This document shows, piece after piece, positions 14,411 through 27,845 of a stretch of 64,000 nt of DNA. Under the pieces are notes generated by a model, which did not search any database, was not told the origin of the DNA, and worked only from the letters and a program-made list of their open reading frames with translations. Position 1 is the first letter of the stretch; each line of letters begins with the position of its first letter. Both the position numbers and the translations under genes were made by a program. This stretch comes from Serilophus lunatus (Eukaryota; Chordata; Aves; Passeriformes; Eurylaimidae): positions 111,423 through 175,422 of the forward strand of contig VXBA01003761.1 in assembly GCA_013399895.1 (NCBI GenBank), read 5' to 3'.

Positions 14411-14451
14411 TGATTTTTCTTTTTTCTTTTTTTTTTCTTTTTTTTTTTTTG
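14411..14451 (+). repeat. T-rich low-complexity tract
   Basis: ATTTTTCTTTTTTC and then two longer T runs separated by single C. It is a homopyrimidine stretch in intron 3 with no regular unit. Confidence 0.85.
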
Positions 14452-17400
14452 CAAAACCATTTTACCTTTTGTGATAATCCATGTTATTTTCAGAGCAGCC
14501 AGTGAATATTTCAAACATTTACTCATATTAAAAGACAAGTCACGTAATACCAAATCTAACTGTATTGGTACCTAGGAAGTAACACGGCTCTTGGTTCAAT
14601 CTTAATGGATGTTGTGAGAAAGACATTTAAAATATGAATACTTTCAGGAACACTACTCATCTTGCCCAGGGGACACTCAAATATTTGGGAGAGAACAAAT
14701 ATGGATAAAAGGCTGGATCTTAGAGAGGAACACTAGTCTCAAGGTGGGACCAAGTTAGCAGCTGACATTTCTATAGCTCTTTCATCTATTCTTGAAATAC
14801 CCATGACATAAAAAAAGGTTTGATAAAAAACAGGACTGCTTTTCATTTTAAGAAGGAATCTCTAAAATCAGGAATCCATCTAATGGTGATAAAACTGGCT
14901 ACAAGGCACATATATCTTTAAGCATTTATTCAATTTTACTTCTAAAATGAAGGCTATAAATCAACTCCAAGCACTTCTTGAAAAACACTGTTATCCTTAA
15001 AGCCATTATAAGCATTTGCAGAAGAAAGATTCCTTTCTGTGTCAGATGTTATGAAAGACAGTTCGTACTTCAAATAATGTGATTTATAAGTTGAGATTGT
15101 GAAGTTAAATTTAATAAAGCTCCAAGAAGATGCATGAGCCTCAAAAAGCTTTTTAATACAAACCTTTTGGAGTTGAGATGCTACCTTTTTTTTATATAAG
15201 CTATTCTGTATTCTTGTGTATACAGAATTATACACTGCAAAGTGTTTGCCTTCTTTCCTCTTCTTTTTCTTTCCACAAGAATTTAACCGATGACAGATTG
15301 TATATGCATGTCTCATTACATTGTACAGCTATCATGAAAAACTAAAAGGCTTTCCAGTTTTCATGTTTGTTTTCTGAATTTTTATTTTTGATTATTTAAT
15401 TTGTAAAAGAATTATTAATATGCTTGGTTAGTTTTCCATTTGGTCCAAGGAGTTCCTAGGAGATTTATCACTATATTAACTTTATTTTGAAGTCCAAATA
15501 ACAAACTAGAGAATCAGTAGTTCTGCTCAGAGATGGCCCCACAAAATCATGAAAAGGTTAATATGATAGAATTTCTTGCAAATATGCTTTTCATTATGGA
15601 TTTAAGATTTGACATTTTGAATTTCATTTCAATTCATTCCAATGTAAAAAAATAAAAAAAAATAAGACACTGAAATTGTTCTTACAGAAAATGAGCCTTT
15701 AAAAAAATGCAAGTATTTTTATAATAAAATTCTGTAATTTTTCATCATATGTATCCATTCCAAACCAAAAAACAGCAGATCAGATCTAGACTATCAAGTT
15801 TTGCTTCAAACAAATGGGAATTAGGGGAGGGAAGAACCAAGGGGATGGAACAACGTGACCAAAATAAGGACGTAATTTCCTTTCCATATAAATGGAGAAA
15901 TGTAGATTTTCCCAAAGAGTGTCATTTAGTCAGTGAATTACTTTTCACTGAGATTGCAAGGGGCAAACAAGACAAATACTCTGACATCAACTAATCTCTT
16001 GCGGCCACCAACACATTTTCTTTAGTAGACAAGTAGTAAGTTTGTCTAGACAGCAGAGAATATCAGCTCTAGGCTTACTTCAGCAAGGGCAGCTGGATTC
16101 CTGATTCTTCACAGACCACATGACTGTTTGTCAAAAGCCCACAAAGTGTTCTGTGCAAAAACACTTTACTACAGTTCCTCATCCAAAGTCTATTTTCAGT
16201 TTTTATACAACAACAATCCAATGTAAAGGGCACAATTTAACTTTTTTGGAAAAGCTGTTAACCACTACTCATCTAAGTCCTGCCTACAACTGTATTTTTG
16301 ACTTTCCCTAGGAGGGCTAGTTATATTTTAGTAATGTGAACAGAATGTCAGTGCCTGTCTACTGGTGTGGGGGCTGCAGAAGCAGTCTTCATGGCAGGTA
16401 GGTACTTACCTTCTCAGAAAAATTACTCCTGGATATCCTCAGGAAAGCAAAGTGGGACACCCCAACTAAGCAGAAACATTAATGTTAGAAGGCCAGTAGG
16501 ATTTCTGGATTACAGGTGTCAAAATCATACCATAGGCAGGGTTTCTGAAAACTGATGTGAACCCTTAGAGAATGTAATAGAACTAGAAACACAGACTAGG
16601 ACAAAAGAAACTCAGTGTTTAACACAAGCTGTGCCTGTGTTACTCCCCATACACCATGGCATAACCATTCCTTTTTTAATTAATATTCCAGTTTGCAAAA
16701 CAGGACAGAAGTAGTAGCTTCTGTTACAGCTCATTTGTACATCTACAGTGCAATTAATGAAATGAACAGAGAAATCTAACTCAAAAAAATGAAGCAAATC
16801 TAGCTGCAATTACTATAAAAGGAACCCAAATTCTACTGTTTCCTTCCATTAGTATGTCAGGAATTGATTCATAAGAGGAAAACTTGTGGATTCCTGCTGA
16901 TCATCTAATAAAAGTTATAGCTGCAATGTAAATGTATTTGATGCAAATTATTATTGCATCTAAACAGAGTATTCACATGAAACATGCTACTGCAGTCTGC
17001 AAGCATAGATATTCCAGAAATATATCAGAAGCCATTTTAAAATAATTTAGGATTTATCATGAGTCTGGAATAGGGAAAGAGTTATTTGGGGTGCACTAGA
17101 TTAATTTTAGGGAGGCTTGGGTTCAAGATTTTCCTTTACTATGCTAGCCCAGGGTGAAATATAGGTTCTCCAGCAGTTCGATAACTCACTCTGGAATAAG
17201 GGTTTTGAACCACTAGCCATTTTAGTGTGCAATGTTTGAGGTAAACTCTTCAGGTGAAAATATTGTTAATGAAAGTATTTTTGGAGAATTTTCTACAGTT
17301 CTAATTGTGTTAGTCCAAGTCCTCAAACATGAGCAGAACCTCATATATTTGGGATTTCACTACACCTTCATGCATCTTCAGGATGGATGGAGGTCCCCAG

Positions 17401-18171
17401 AGAAGGATCTCCTACTCTCATTTAGCCTCTCTGGTTGTTGTAGTAGATAAAACTTGATGAGGAGCATTTTTAGACACTCAGGCCTCTGCTAGGACACATC
17501 ACATTGATCTGTGGGACACTGTGATGCTGGAAATATCCCAGGAGCTGCTTGGGATGGGGCTGGCTCATAATGGACATACACATGTCAAGGACTAGTCTAA
17601 CTGCATCAGGCAGCAACCTGAGAAGGTTCCTGGATGCTGTTTAATCTACTAGCTTAGCTGTACCTTCACATGTTCGTGTTTTGGTCCTAAAGAGAACCGA
17701 GATAAGTTGTCTTCATGGGCATTTCAAGCTGGGAAGCACTGAGATGCTTAAAGCAGCAGGGACTTAACAGTTGCACAAGTAAATTTCATATTTTCATAGG
17801 ACCGTCACTGAATGTGGGCACTGATTTTAGATCTGGATGTAAGTCTTTAGACCATTCCATGTTCTTTTGTCTCATACCACAGATCTGAAAACTAACTTTG
17901 TTGATAGGGAGATGGGACTGTTGTCTGCTGAGCTGGCCCACAGGTTTTAATAGAAGTGATATATTTCTGGCCTGAATCATGAGAGTTGTCATTCTAAAAA
18001 ATAAGCATCCTAGATAGTCTAGCCAAGTATGACCATCGCTAGAGGCATCAAATATAGAACATTGTTAGGGCACAGGAACATCTTGAATAGTGTCCTTTTT
18101 GCCTGAAATGTTTTATAAATTCTGGAGTACTACATTTCTCTTTCACTTTCTTGCTTTCTCATATACACGTA

Positions 18172-18193
18172 TGTCATATGTACACATATGACA
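18172..18193. repeat. Perfect inverted repeat, 10-bp arms, 2-nt loop
   Basis: TGTCATATGT, AC, ACATATGACA, containing two CATATG E-box-type hexamers. It lies in intron 3. Confidence 0.85.
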
Positions 18194-18780
18194 GATATAA
18201 CATTTGAGTCTTTAGATCTTATGACAGTATTTTAGAAGTGCAAGAAGAATAAAATTCATCATCACACCTAATAAATTCAAAGGAATTGTTCATTTCAGGT
18301 TTAATCTTTAGCATGAAAAAAACAATAAAGAATATTTATTATTTATTATCTGATTATAATTCAGGAACTGGAATCCAACATACTTTTTGTTTCACAATGA
18401 ACATTTGATCTTTAGTTCTTCAGGACTGTTATATTTAACTTGTAGATCATGTTAACCTATGACTGTACAGTGTTTGGTTACACAGTGGAAACTTTCACAC
18501 CTTTTGATATAAAAGGGGTGTTAAAAGGTTAGTGTGATTTCAAAAAAGGATAGATAAATACATGACAGAGAAATCCACAGGCTCTTAAGCACAGATATAC
18601 TGTGTCTTTGGTGAAGAAGTTCCCAAAGTGCAGGTTGCTGGAACCTTGAAAGATATACTGGGAAAATTATATTATATTTATTATATTATATTTATAGTTA
18701 AAAGGTTTTTGGGGTTTTTTTAAGCCTTCAACAGAGTATTAGATTAGCTCAAACATGATCATTCATGTCAAGTGCAGAGC

Positions 18781-18808
18781 ACATATATATGTATATATAT
18801 ATATATAC
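18781..18808. repeat. (AT)n-type simple repeat
   Basis: ACATATATATGTATATATAT followed by ATATATAC: a short alternating purine-pyrimidine tract in intron 3. A related AT-rich patch with TTATATTATATTTAT motifs is at about 18663-18702. Confidence 0.85.
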
Positions 18809-19754
18809 TCACAATTAGATTCTTTTGAAATCAATTTTGGGTTCAAACATTACTGTCATAAATGAGTGCAATTATACTAAAGCTGTCCTCACTCAAGACA
18901 CAACATAATTTTCAATTCATAAAAGTTTCTAAACTACCAAAAGAAATTTTTCATCTGTACAGGTCAAGAGTGAGGTAAAGGACAGGAAAAACGCTGTATG
19001 TTAGGCACTGACCTCTAGGGAGACAGTTAAAACTCACAAAACAGAAGGTCTGTTCGCATTGCGACCACTTGCAGTCAATCAATTTTTACAATATTTTTTC
19101 CTAATGGTGTAGGTAATTTTTAGATAAGGTAGAAATATCTGCATCCTGTTACTACTATCACTGGCCAGTAAATATTTTAAGGTGCTGGTATAGCTGAAGT
19201 TAGCCCTTACTCTTTTTAGATCAAAATTTTCTTACACTCATATGTGGTTGAGGGATTTCATGATGAACACAGGAAAGATAAGAGAAATTCCAGTGAAAAA
19301 AGATACTTTTTTTTTTTTGCTCCAGCTCAGTAATTCTTCAAAGCAATTGAGTTTTGAATTTTCTCTGAATTAACAAAAAAAAAATTAATTGAATGATTGG
19401 TTTTGGTATTCCACAGCCTTATAAGAGATAGGTAGTCCAGGTATTGTCAGGAAAAAAAAAAAAAAGATGATTCTAGGAAGAATACTCATTTTCACACCCT
19501 GCTGTAACAATCTGGAGAGAAACTAAAGCAGAAATTAACAGGTGAATATGATATTTAAATATTCCAACACAAAAATGCACCTTAAAAATGTTAATGAATA
19601 ATGAAACTCTCTGCAGAACCTTTAACACCTAAAGAAAAGAGGTCAACAAAAGTTTTTCATTCTTCTCAACCTTCATTCTTTCCATAACCTGAACTGATTC
19701 AGCAATAAGGAGAGAACAAGAGATTCCTTGATAGCACTTTAAAGGTTTTCTTAC

Positions 19755-19906
19755 CACAGATTGACTAGGAAGGGATGTTCCAGGCCTTGCATTATCTGTA
19801 GCTCCCGGAAAACATTTCGAACTTCGTCTCTCTCAATGCACTTCTGTTTATTCATATATTTCATGGCATACATTTTCTTGGTGTCTCTCTTCTGCACAAT
19901 GCACAC
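19755..19906 (-). CDS. STK32B: STK32B exon 3 (ATP-binding lysine and alpha-C helix)
   Basis: A 152-nt internal exon between a TCAATTAG acceptor and a GTAAGAA donor (phase 2, splitting the Trp codon TG|G). It encodes 50 residues: VCIVQKRDTKKMYAMKYMNK, then QKCIERDEVRNVFRELQIMQ, then GLEHPFLVNL. The Lys of YAMKYM is the subdomain II lysine that anchors the ATP alpha/beta phosphates. The Glu of FREL is the alpha-C glutamate that pairs with it, and EHPFLV is the usual start of beta-4 in AGC-type kinases. GLEHPFL argues against STK32C, and KRDT with IERDEVRNVFREL argues against STK32A as I recall those sequences. The exon is intact. Exon 4 (start of the YSFQDEEDMF segment) was not seen between here and position 1, so intron 3 probably extends past the window. 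Confidence 0.96.
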
Positions 19907-20094
19907 CTAATTGACAGCAAAGTAAAATAAAAATGTTGACACCTTGAGAAAGTAAACTCAATTGTGACTTTGAAAAGAAGAAGCCTCTTGTTATGTTTAA
20001 ATAATTCAGATCTGGATACTACAACTGAGTAACACCTTCAGAAAGTTCACTTCACAGCTCTGCTGGATTTTTTGTAGTAGATTGTACTACCTGG

Positions 20095-20198
20095 TGCCAT
20101 GATTTAGATGATGGGTTGCCATTAGATTATAGGTTGGACTTGATGATCTCTAAGGTCTCTTCCAACCTTGCTGATACTGTGATACTGTGATACTGTAA
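20095..20198 (+). mobile_element. CR1 LINE 3' end with variant octamer tail
   Basis: Contains the CR1 3' signature GGTTGGACTTGATGATCT, then AAGGTCTCTTCCAACCTTG, followed by three copies of GATACTGT (20173-20196). CR1 elements end in short tandem octamers, usually GATTCTRT, with no poly(A). The 5' part is truncated or unrecognisable before about 20095. The element lies in intron 2 on the strand opposite STK32B. Confidence 0.85.
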
Positions 20199-20599
20199 TC
20201 AAAAAACATTAACAGAAGGATAACCTGCACCCATATAATAAGAAATGGGGAAGCATAAAAGTGTCATAAGTTTCAGAAGTTACATGGTAAAGCTGGGAGG
20301 AATTCACTCCAACTGCTGAAATCATAGACTATTTCACTAGTCACAGAAATTACTGCCTAGGAAAATGCACAGTCATTGCCCTCATTCCTGCAAGTCAACA
20401 CTCACATCTTGATTACTGCATCATAAATCTTGACTATGTTCCCAAGGCTCAATATTTCATCTAAATACCAGGATTATGCTCCCTTAATTATTGTTGAAAG
20501 AAAAAAACAATTCATGTACAGAGATGCATCATAATATTTTTGAATTTACAAGAGACCATGGCAATGATTTAGTCTCTGGTAGTAAATTTTTTTCATTTT

Positions 20600-20662
20600 A
20601 CTTTGGGTTTTTTTGTGGTTTTTGTGGGTTTTTATGGTTTGGTGGGGTTTTTTGTTGTTTCT
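20600..20662 (+). repeat. G/T-rich low-complexity stretch
   Basis: Irregular G2-4 and T runs with almost no A or C (for example GGTGGGGTTTTTTGTTG). The open frame reading FGFFCGFCGFLWFGG is low-complexity noise. Confidence 0.8.
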
Positions 20663-23600
20663 CTTTAGTGTTGGGTTTTCTTGATGGAAGTCAAATAACA
20701 ATTGTAAATGCAGGAAGAAAATCTTAGTCAAGAGAACTCCAATGTAAAACCTGAGTTGTAGTTTATCTTAAGAATCAAGCTGGACAGTCACCAGCACCAC
20801 ATCCAAGAAGCATCATTTTAAATGTGATTTCTGGCAACACAGAAAATAAAATTTTTCTATCTCTCATCCCCAAAGCTGATGTAAATATGATTTTCATAAC
20901 AGTCCCACATCCCATATAGAGGGAAACAGTATCCTCAGCAGATATTTGCTCTAAAGAGGTTTTGCCTTTGATTGATTGGAACTTTTTGAAGTGACACTTC
21001 TAGAAAATTCTCACAGCCAAGAGAATATTAATTGAAAGTATTATTTGGATACAAAGTGTAATAATGATATAGCCATAGACTCCGATCAGAGATTTTAATC
21101 TTCAGTACCTATACATATTATGTACTGGAAGCACCTGGTTTAGGTATCACAACTCTGTAGTGCCTAAATTTGAAAGTATTCTGGATTTACTTGGTGTGGG
21201 CACTAATATTTTAATTGTATATTTATATAAATACCCACATGCACATATACAGAATCCCAACTCAACAACTACCCAACTTTGCAGTCAGCAGAGAGGGACA
21301 GGCACATCCATCTCCACATAAGGTATAGATCTAAGTATGTCTATCTCTAGAGAGATGATTTCCCTTCAAATGTTCCCCTAAAGAGACTATAGATTACTAA
21401 TTTGGATGTAAGTCTCTGTGATGTACGTTTGAAGGTAGGTATTATGAATCCTCATTAATTTTCCTTGGAGTTTTGCCATGCTTATTTTCAAAAGTCTCTT
21501 GCGAAAATATTAATTTTATAAAGAGTGATTTTTTTTACGTGCCTTGGCTATTATCACAGGGTGGTGTCTATTATTAATTCTGGGAGAAAGTAACAGTAAA
21601 TTGCCATAAAACCTACCAAGTTAAAAGAAATTTGACTGCTGAGTGACTTGGAGCCACTTTTCCTTAGAGCTGGTGGAAGGAAAAAAAGATTATGATCATA
21701 GGGTTGAATTTCATTTTTCAAGAGCAACATGTGCTATGGTTCGCTTCTAAACGACCTTCTTGGATTTCCTCTGATTTCACATTTAATCTGCAGATTAAGA
21801 GCTCACACAGACATAGTTGTATGGGTGACAAAGTGTCCAATGTGCTATTGCAGAACTCAGCGAAGTGAAAGAGTTATGCTGAGTAAAACTGTGGTAGAAT
21901 TTGCTAAAATCTGGCTGCAGAAAGCTGCATAATGCTGTGTTGGCTGAGCAGGCATAGGTGGTAGGTTCAGAGAAGCAATTCCCAGAGCAAAAGATGGGGA
22001 TGGCTAAAAAATATGACTTGCTGCAAAATACAGATTCCGCCTGTTTCCATTTAGAAAAGACTTCTAGCTGATATGTGCTTGCTCTGGAAAGAACAATGAG
22101 CAGGTGCCCCTAATCTCAATAAAGATATTTTAGTCTGAATTTGGCCCATGAGTATGTAGACCTCTCAAACTCCTACATGATATGGCTTCATGACAGGTCA
22201 CAAAAAAGAAGAGATGCAAAACCATGGTCAGAGAAAGCTTCTCTGTGCAATGTCATTCTTAGGTGGAGAGTCGGTAGCTGAAGTGCACACTTCATCCATG
22301 CTCCCATATGATGATATTATGTGCCTTATGTCCTCTCAGTAGATCACCTGGGGCAGCAAAAACTGCCAGGAGGAATCACAACTCAGCAGAGAGGCTGTGG
22401 CACTGCACGGGCAGAAGACACTCAAACATAGGGGACTGCAAGACAGAAATCAGCTACGTGCTTCACAGTCAGGGTGGGAATTGAAAAATCTGTTATCAAG
22501 CAAAACACAGGCATATGCTTGAACTACTGCTACCTTGTCTACTCTTACCCACATGCCCTGAAAAACTAATGCTCATAGTCTCAGCCTACAAGGAGAGTTG
22601 GAAACACTTACATGAAGAGGGTGGAGAATGAATATCGTAAGTTTGTCTTTACACTGACAAGGAATTTCCTTGAAATAGGGGGATTCATTCCCAGGTTCCC
22701 CTGAGCAAAACATGACATCTGGAGCAGTCCAAACATCTGCTTAGTATCCTTTCATATTAACTCAACCTAAAAAATAGGTTGTTATACTGTCAAACAACAT
22801 TAACATTCTGCAGTTGTGCATTATGTTGCTTTTAGGATGGTAGCATATTTTTTCTGAAATATTTTGCCTAATATTTAGCAAAGTACCCTCAATCCGTGCA
22901 GACATGATTCTGTAATTTCAATTACTGAAGCACAAAAAGTCACTATTTTATGCAAAATTACCAAATACATAAATATAAATTTATAAATATATATATATAA
23001 ATATACCATATTGATCAGAACTAGGTCTTGTGTCTCAGTGTCTTAAAAAAACAGGAGTCTGGACATTAAAGCTATTATTTGAATTTGAGGAGGTCAGATT
23101 GTCCAATATACCTACTCCCATGAACAGAAAACTTGAAGAAAATTGGTATTGTAATATCCCTAAGAACTAGTTGTTGCACTTGAATACAAATAATTTTGCA
23201 GCAGGAACCCTGCAATTACATAGTTATTGTTACAGCTATAAGGACAATGCGAATTCCTGTATTTCCTTGTCAGTTTTGTACATATTGTGTGATCTTCAGA
23301 AATGTATTTTTTCCAATATTTTTGGGGGGTGAAGGCTTATAGCTCTGCATTTAACAACGTGCGAAAAAATAGCCATAGTAAATATGAAAGAGCACTTTTA
23401 AACTATTGCACATCATAAAGAAATAGGTACTTTGACCACAGTTCGTAATTTTTTGTTTAAGTATTTAAAATTCTCTTCTTCTGAATTTACTTTGCAAGCA
23501 ACTATTAATACGTGAATAAAACCTGTTGGGTCAAAATTTCCAACCTGTCCACTTCCAATGTACTGGGAATTACTAATAACTGGAATATGTTAAGCTTAAA

Positions 23601-26544
23601 GATCTTTAAAAATAAATTTGTTTCCTGTTATGTATGAGGACACCAAAGCATAAGCAGTTACCTTCATTTACCTAGCAAAGCAAGGTCACTGAAGCCAAAA
23701 AGGCAACTTTCAGAGTAGTGCCCCATAGCTCACTTGAGTACCACTGACCTTTGCACAGGGCTGTACCGCCACCTGCATGTACAGATACATACACTGGGTA
23801 TGCATGCCTGTGCCCAGGAGTGGGGGCAAGTATTCAGTAAGCAGTCACATACCACTCTACCCTAGCTTGCATGTCACTTGGCTTGAACACAAGAACCACT
23901 ACCTCACATGGAAGCTGTGGCTGTGATGATCCTGCTCAGGCTTGGGGCTCACCACCTTTCTTTGTCCCTTACCAGGGTGCAGCCTGAGTTCTCAAAGGTC
24001 GCCTTTGTGGTGAGCCTGATTGTTTCCAGAAAAAAAGAGCATACTTGTGTTTTCTATTCTCTCCACAGCCATTTCCTACCCTCCTCAAAACTGCTGTGGT
24101 GTCTGGGGAATATGCTATAGTGTCTACAGTAGATGGCATCAGCTTTTAACGTGTCCTTAAGAAACAGCACGTACTGAGGCAGTGGCTTAAAGTAGGTGGC
24201 CACTTCTCAGGTGAAACAAGCTCTTGAAATACAAAGCATTTGGTACCAAATGGCCGAGGGATTCCTATAACAGCAAGTGTTGCTACTGTGAATTGAAAAT
24301 GCCAAAGGAAAAGACAGGGAGCTGCTTTCTGAAGCCAGCTGGGAAAGACAGAGCATGGCTGCTGAAGAAATCAGGCCCAATGGAGGAGATGAAGTGCTGA
24401 GGATCACCTTGAGCTCTGTGCACAAGAATGATCTGAGCTGCATAGAGGCTCTGTCATATCAGATACCTCCTGCAGCAATATCCTGCAGAGGCCTAAGGTT
24501 GCTGTGGCAACCACAGTAATTTAAGAAATATTGAGGGAGAGAGAGAGGGAGAGAGAAAGAGGGCAATATTGTACCAGCAGCAATAAAATATAGAAGTAGA
24601 GCATGTCTTAAAACATCTTGTTGCTCTCAGAAAGCAGAAAAGGCCACAGAGGAGCCATAAAGGAAACAGGCAGTTTAAGGAAAGTGTGATACTGAACATG
24701 GTCTCATATGTTGCAAGATGCTGGAGTACAATGAACCGCAAATAGTAAACAGTCAACAATAGAGATTGACAGACTTGCATCGCTGGTTGATGTTTTCCCA
24801 GAAGGACAGTTAAGAGGAAAAGTTGCCAGCAATGAGGCTTCTAAATGAATGATAAAAGCAACACTGACTCACAGATAAAGATACTTCAAATGGTGATTGA
24901 TTTACCATGTTGTGCTTTTAGCTATACTATGATGGGTTGTTTTAAAACAAGTTTCTTTCTTTCCCTGCCTGAGGAATGAAAAACTAGGTGATTTGTCAAA
25001 TCCTGCCTTCATTTGGGAAAAAACTAAAAAAAAACCCAAACCAAAAAGAAAAGACAACCTATTCTGCCAAGGACTTCCTATTTTATTAGACGGCCACAAA
25101 ATAAGGATTTAAGTTTAGAGGAGACTCATGCATAAGTCCTTTCTTGCATTAAATGTTCTCTGAGGGTTACAAAACCTTATTCTCACCAATACATATTCCC
25201 CAAAGCAGATTCACAAGAACACTGTTGTCCTAAAAATGTGTAAGAAAGTCAGATGTTTCAAGAAATATCTTAGAAACATTCACCAGTTCCCTGAACATCA
25301 TGGAGAAGAGTGGGCCAAACATCAAGCAACAAGCCTCCAAAAAGCACATAGGCTTGTTTTATTTTCCTGCAAGATGTGGAAGGGTAAGGGTGCCTCTGGA
25401 AGGACAGAGATGAAAGAGGTGTGAATGGGAAGCTTTGAAGAAAGAGCATACAGGTGTTCTTTGTAAGGGCCAATATGATTTCAATCATTAAATTCTTTTC
25501 CTGTACCTCACTTGCACTCTTGGACCTCTATTTACTTTTATTTGGTCTTTCATCGCTGTATTGTGATAAGAAACTATCTCCATCTGCCCTGATTTTTAAG
25601 GTGTTCTTAAATACCATTTTGCCCTAGCAGCATGTTCTTCTATTGACCTTGAAGAGAGTTTCTCTTTGAAACTATTGATTCGAATAAGGACTATGCCATG
25701 AAGAATTATGCTGTTCTACAAGAAGTATTTCTGTCCTCTCTAAAATTAAAATAATTTTTCTTTATAGAAGCCAAGAACCAGAAAAGTCCTATGAATGTTC
25801 TTAGTGCATGATACAGAGGTATCTCACCAGCACTGAACTGGCATATACTCAAAAATCACTCAAATCAAGATCTAGATAGTTGTTTCTTGATCAGTTCCCT
25901 GATCAAGTATCAATATTATCTCACCTTCAAAAGTATTCCTGTGAGAAATGGTTTCTAATATTTTATGACATGATTTTCTCTGGCTTCATGGCCTTGTATT
26001 TATCCATATTAAAATTTAAAACTTTGTTATAATCATTACTACAGGTAAGAAAGGTTGTCTACTCATGTGTAAACAATTAATCTTCTCTGTTTCAGCAAAA
26101 TTCTATTTAATTGAACAAATATTTACTCAATGATCATAATTATAGTGTACATCAGTTTACAGAGTACCAAGTGGATTTAATTAAAATAAAGTGCTTTTAA
26201 AATGCTGCAATTATTTTGAAGACATGAATAAGCCCTGAAGTTTAAGAGCAAGATCACCCTAGTGGACTATTGGTTTTGTTTTGAGGACAGATTTCTATGT
26301 TCTGCTAATTCCTATTGGGGAGATTTAATTATTGCAATAATTTTTGTTCAATTAAATTTAGTTAATTTTTATAATAGAAATAACTTAATGAATAGTCAGA
26401 CTCAGTTTGCACTGGTGATCAGATGTCTTTAAGAAAGAAAATGCTACAGAACCTATGTTCTTTTACCCCAATCAAGTTGCGGCAGAAAAACAAAAAGGAA
26501 TTCTCTGTTGGGTTTTCAACTACTAAAAATAAGTGGATTCTTAC

Positions 26545-26600
26545 CTTTCCAAAGCTCCCTTTCCCAATAGCCCGCAATATTTGAAAGTGGTCAAAGTTAA
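26545..26600 (-). CDS. STK32B: STK32B exon 2 (glycine-rich loop)
   Basis: A 56-nt internal exon. On the minus strand a TTTTGCAG acceptor precedes TTAACTTTGACC. With the G carried over from exon 1 it reads V-NFDHFQILRAIGKGSFGK and then a GTAAGAA donor (phase 0). It contains the kinase P-loop GKGSFGKV (the Val comes from exon 3), which positions the ATP phosphates in subdomain I. FDHFQIL fits STK32B or STK32C; STK32A, as I recall it, has FEIL here. There is no stop or frame disruption. It is 6.6 kb upstream of exon 3 in the direction of transcription and about 26-28 kb downstream of exon 1. Confidence 0.95.
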
Positions 26601-27637
26601 CTGCAAAATAAATGAGAGAAGAAAAGGAAAAAAGTTTGTAGTGTGCTAATTCAGAATCAGAAATCAGGTAAACAAAGAACTAACAACTGAAGTAATTTTA
26701 CCATAGGAGATTCACTTTTTCTTGAAACACCAAATATATGTAATAGCTAATTAAGTGGAAGTTTTCTTTAAAATGTGCTGCATTCATCTTGTTCAGCAAC
26801 TCAACTAGGCGCAATACCTGCAGCGCCCTATATGTCCAAATGGAAACATTGCCCTGTCCTAACCAACATAAGTTAGCATTGCACGGCCATTAGCAAAAAC
26901 TGCTCAGCATTTTCTAGAAATATTAAGCTCTATTAAAAGGATACTGATTCATTCAGGTAAGTAACACCATCAGCCTACAGATATACAGTAATACAAGGAT
27001 GGTACCATTACAGTAATCACTCTGCAGGATAATCCTATATTCTGTTACAGTGATGGAAGCTTGTCCCATGATGAGTTAGTACAATCAGTCCCTCCAAACC
27101 TTTCCACCTTAAAGCAATACATAATGCTAATACTGTAAGACTATTTCATAAATGTAGCATAAGAATTTTTTTAGGTTGGCAGTAGACTGGATTTACTTGC
27201 ACTTCATGAAAATCAGACAGCACAGCCTGACCTAGACACTGAAGTGGTTTGCTGTGAGGGTGAGTGAGATATCATTTCTCAGAAATGCCACTGTTGTTGG
27301 TGTTGCATGAGATCGAACACAGCATGACCTTCAAATCCCTGTTTCATTGGTAGATCTGGTGGTTTTTAAAAAAAAATTCCAACAACATCCTGAACAAACA
27401 AACATGAACACAAACAGGCAAATGTGTGATACAGTTCTTACTTGTCAGAAAAGAATCACACTTAGAGCCAGATTCAGTGAACCAGAGATGACAAAGTTCA
27501 GTGCAACTTAACAGGATTTTTTTAAATTAAAACTATCTTGTGTTCCTACCTTTGACCATGGACCTTCATCTATGCAACTGTTATTGCTGTAAAAATAATA
27601 TGCAAAATTATGGAAACAGACTGTCACTGGAAAAATC

Positions 27638-27845
27638 AGAGAACCATAGAATGGTTTGGGTTGAAAGGGACCTTAAAGATCATCTTGTTTGAACCCGCTT
27701 GCCACGGGCTGGGACACCCTCCTCTAGCAGTTTGCTCAAAGCCCCTATCAAACTGGCCTTGAACACTTCCAGGGATGGGGCACCCTCAACTTCTCTGTGT
27801 AACCTGTGGCAGTGCCTCATCACCATCACCAAAAAATGTGGCTCA
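27638..27845 (-). mobile_element. CR1 LINE 3' fragment
   Basis: The plus strand reads ACCATAGAATGGTTTGGG, then AAGGGACCTTAAAGATCATC, then GGGCTGGGACACCCTCC, and further GCCTTGAACACTTCCAGGGA and GGGGCACCCTCAACTTCTC. This is the reverse complement of a CR1 3' end. It is about 200 bp and 5'-truncated, as most CR1 copies are. An open frame at 27699-27929 runs through it and is not a gene. Confidence 0.9.

Larger units (their letters stand above)
1..19754 (-). other. STK32B: STK32B intron 3 (5' part, continues off the left edge)
   Basis: This 19.7 kb stretch follows the GTAAGAA donor of exon 3 and has no supported exon on either strand. It is AT-rich, with scattered A/T homopolymers (for example 19 A at 2165-2183 and T-rich 14411-14451). 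Supported contents are an LTR at about 3050-3619, an LTR-like element at about 6880-7340, a 12-N gap beside a G run at 11662-11695, a solo LTR at 12946-13344, and short AT repeats near 18663-18808. Open frames of 60-120 codons in this stretch have stop-rich surroundings and no recognisable domains. A GC-richer patch at about 17460-17650 looks like an old unclassified repeat, but I cannot place it. Confidence 0.75.
19907..26544 (-). other. STK32B: STK32B intron 2
   Basis: A 6,638-bp intron from the exon 2 donor (GTAAGAA) to the exon 3 acceptor (AATTAG). It holds a CR1 3' end at about 20095-20198, a G/T-rich low-complexity stretch at about 20600-20662, an AT-rich patch near 22975-23010 and a GA-rich patch at 24534-24562. 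A relatively GC-rich segment at about 23690-24120 shows no coding signature. I see no other gene. Confidence 0.85.

Noticed and set aside
1..19754. Exon 4 of STK32B (YSFQDEEDMF segment) within the left part
   Set aside because: I looked for its reverse complement and a matching acceptor and did not find it; it is most likely outside the window. A translated search would settle this.
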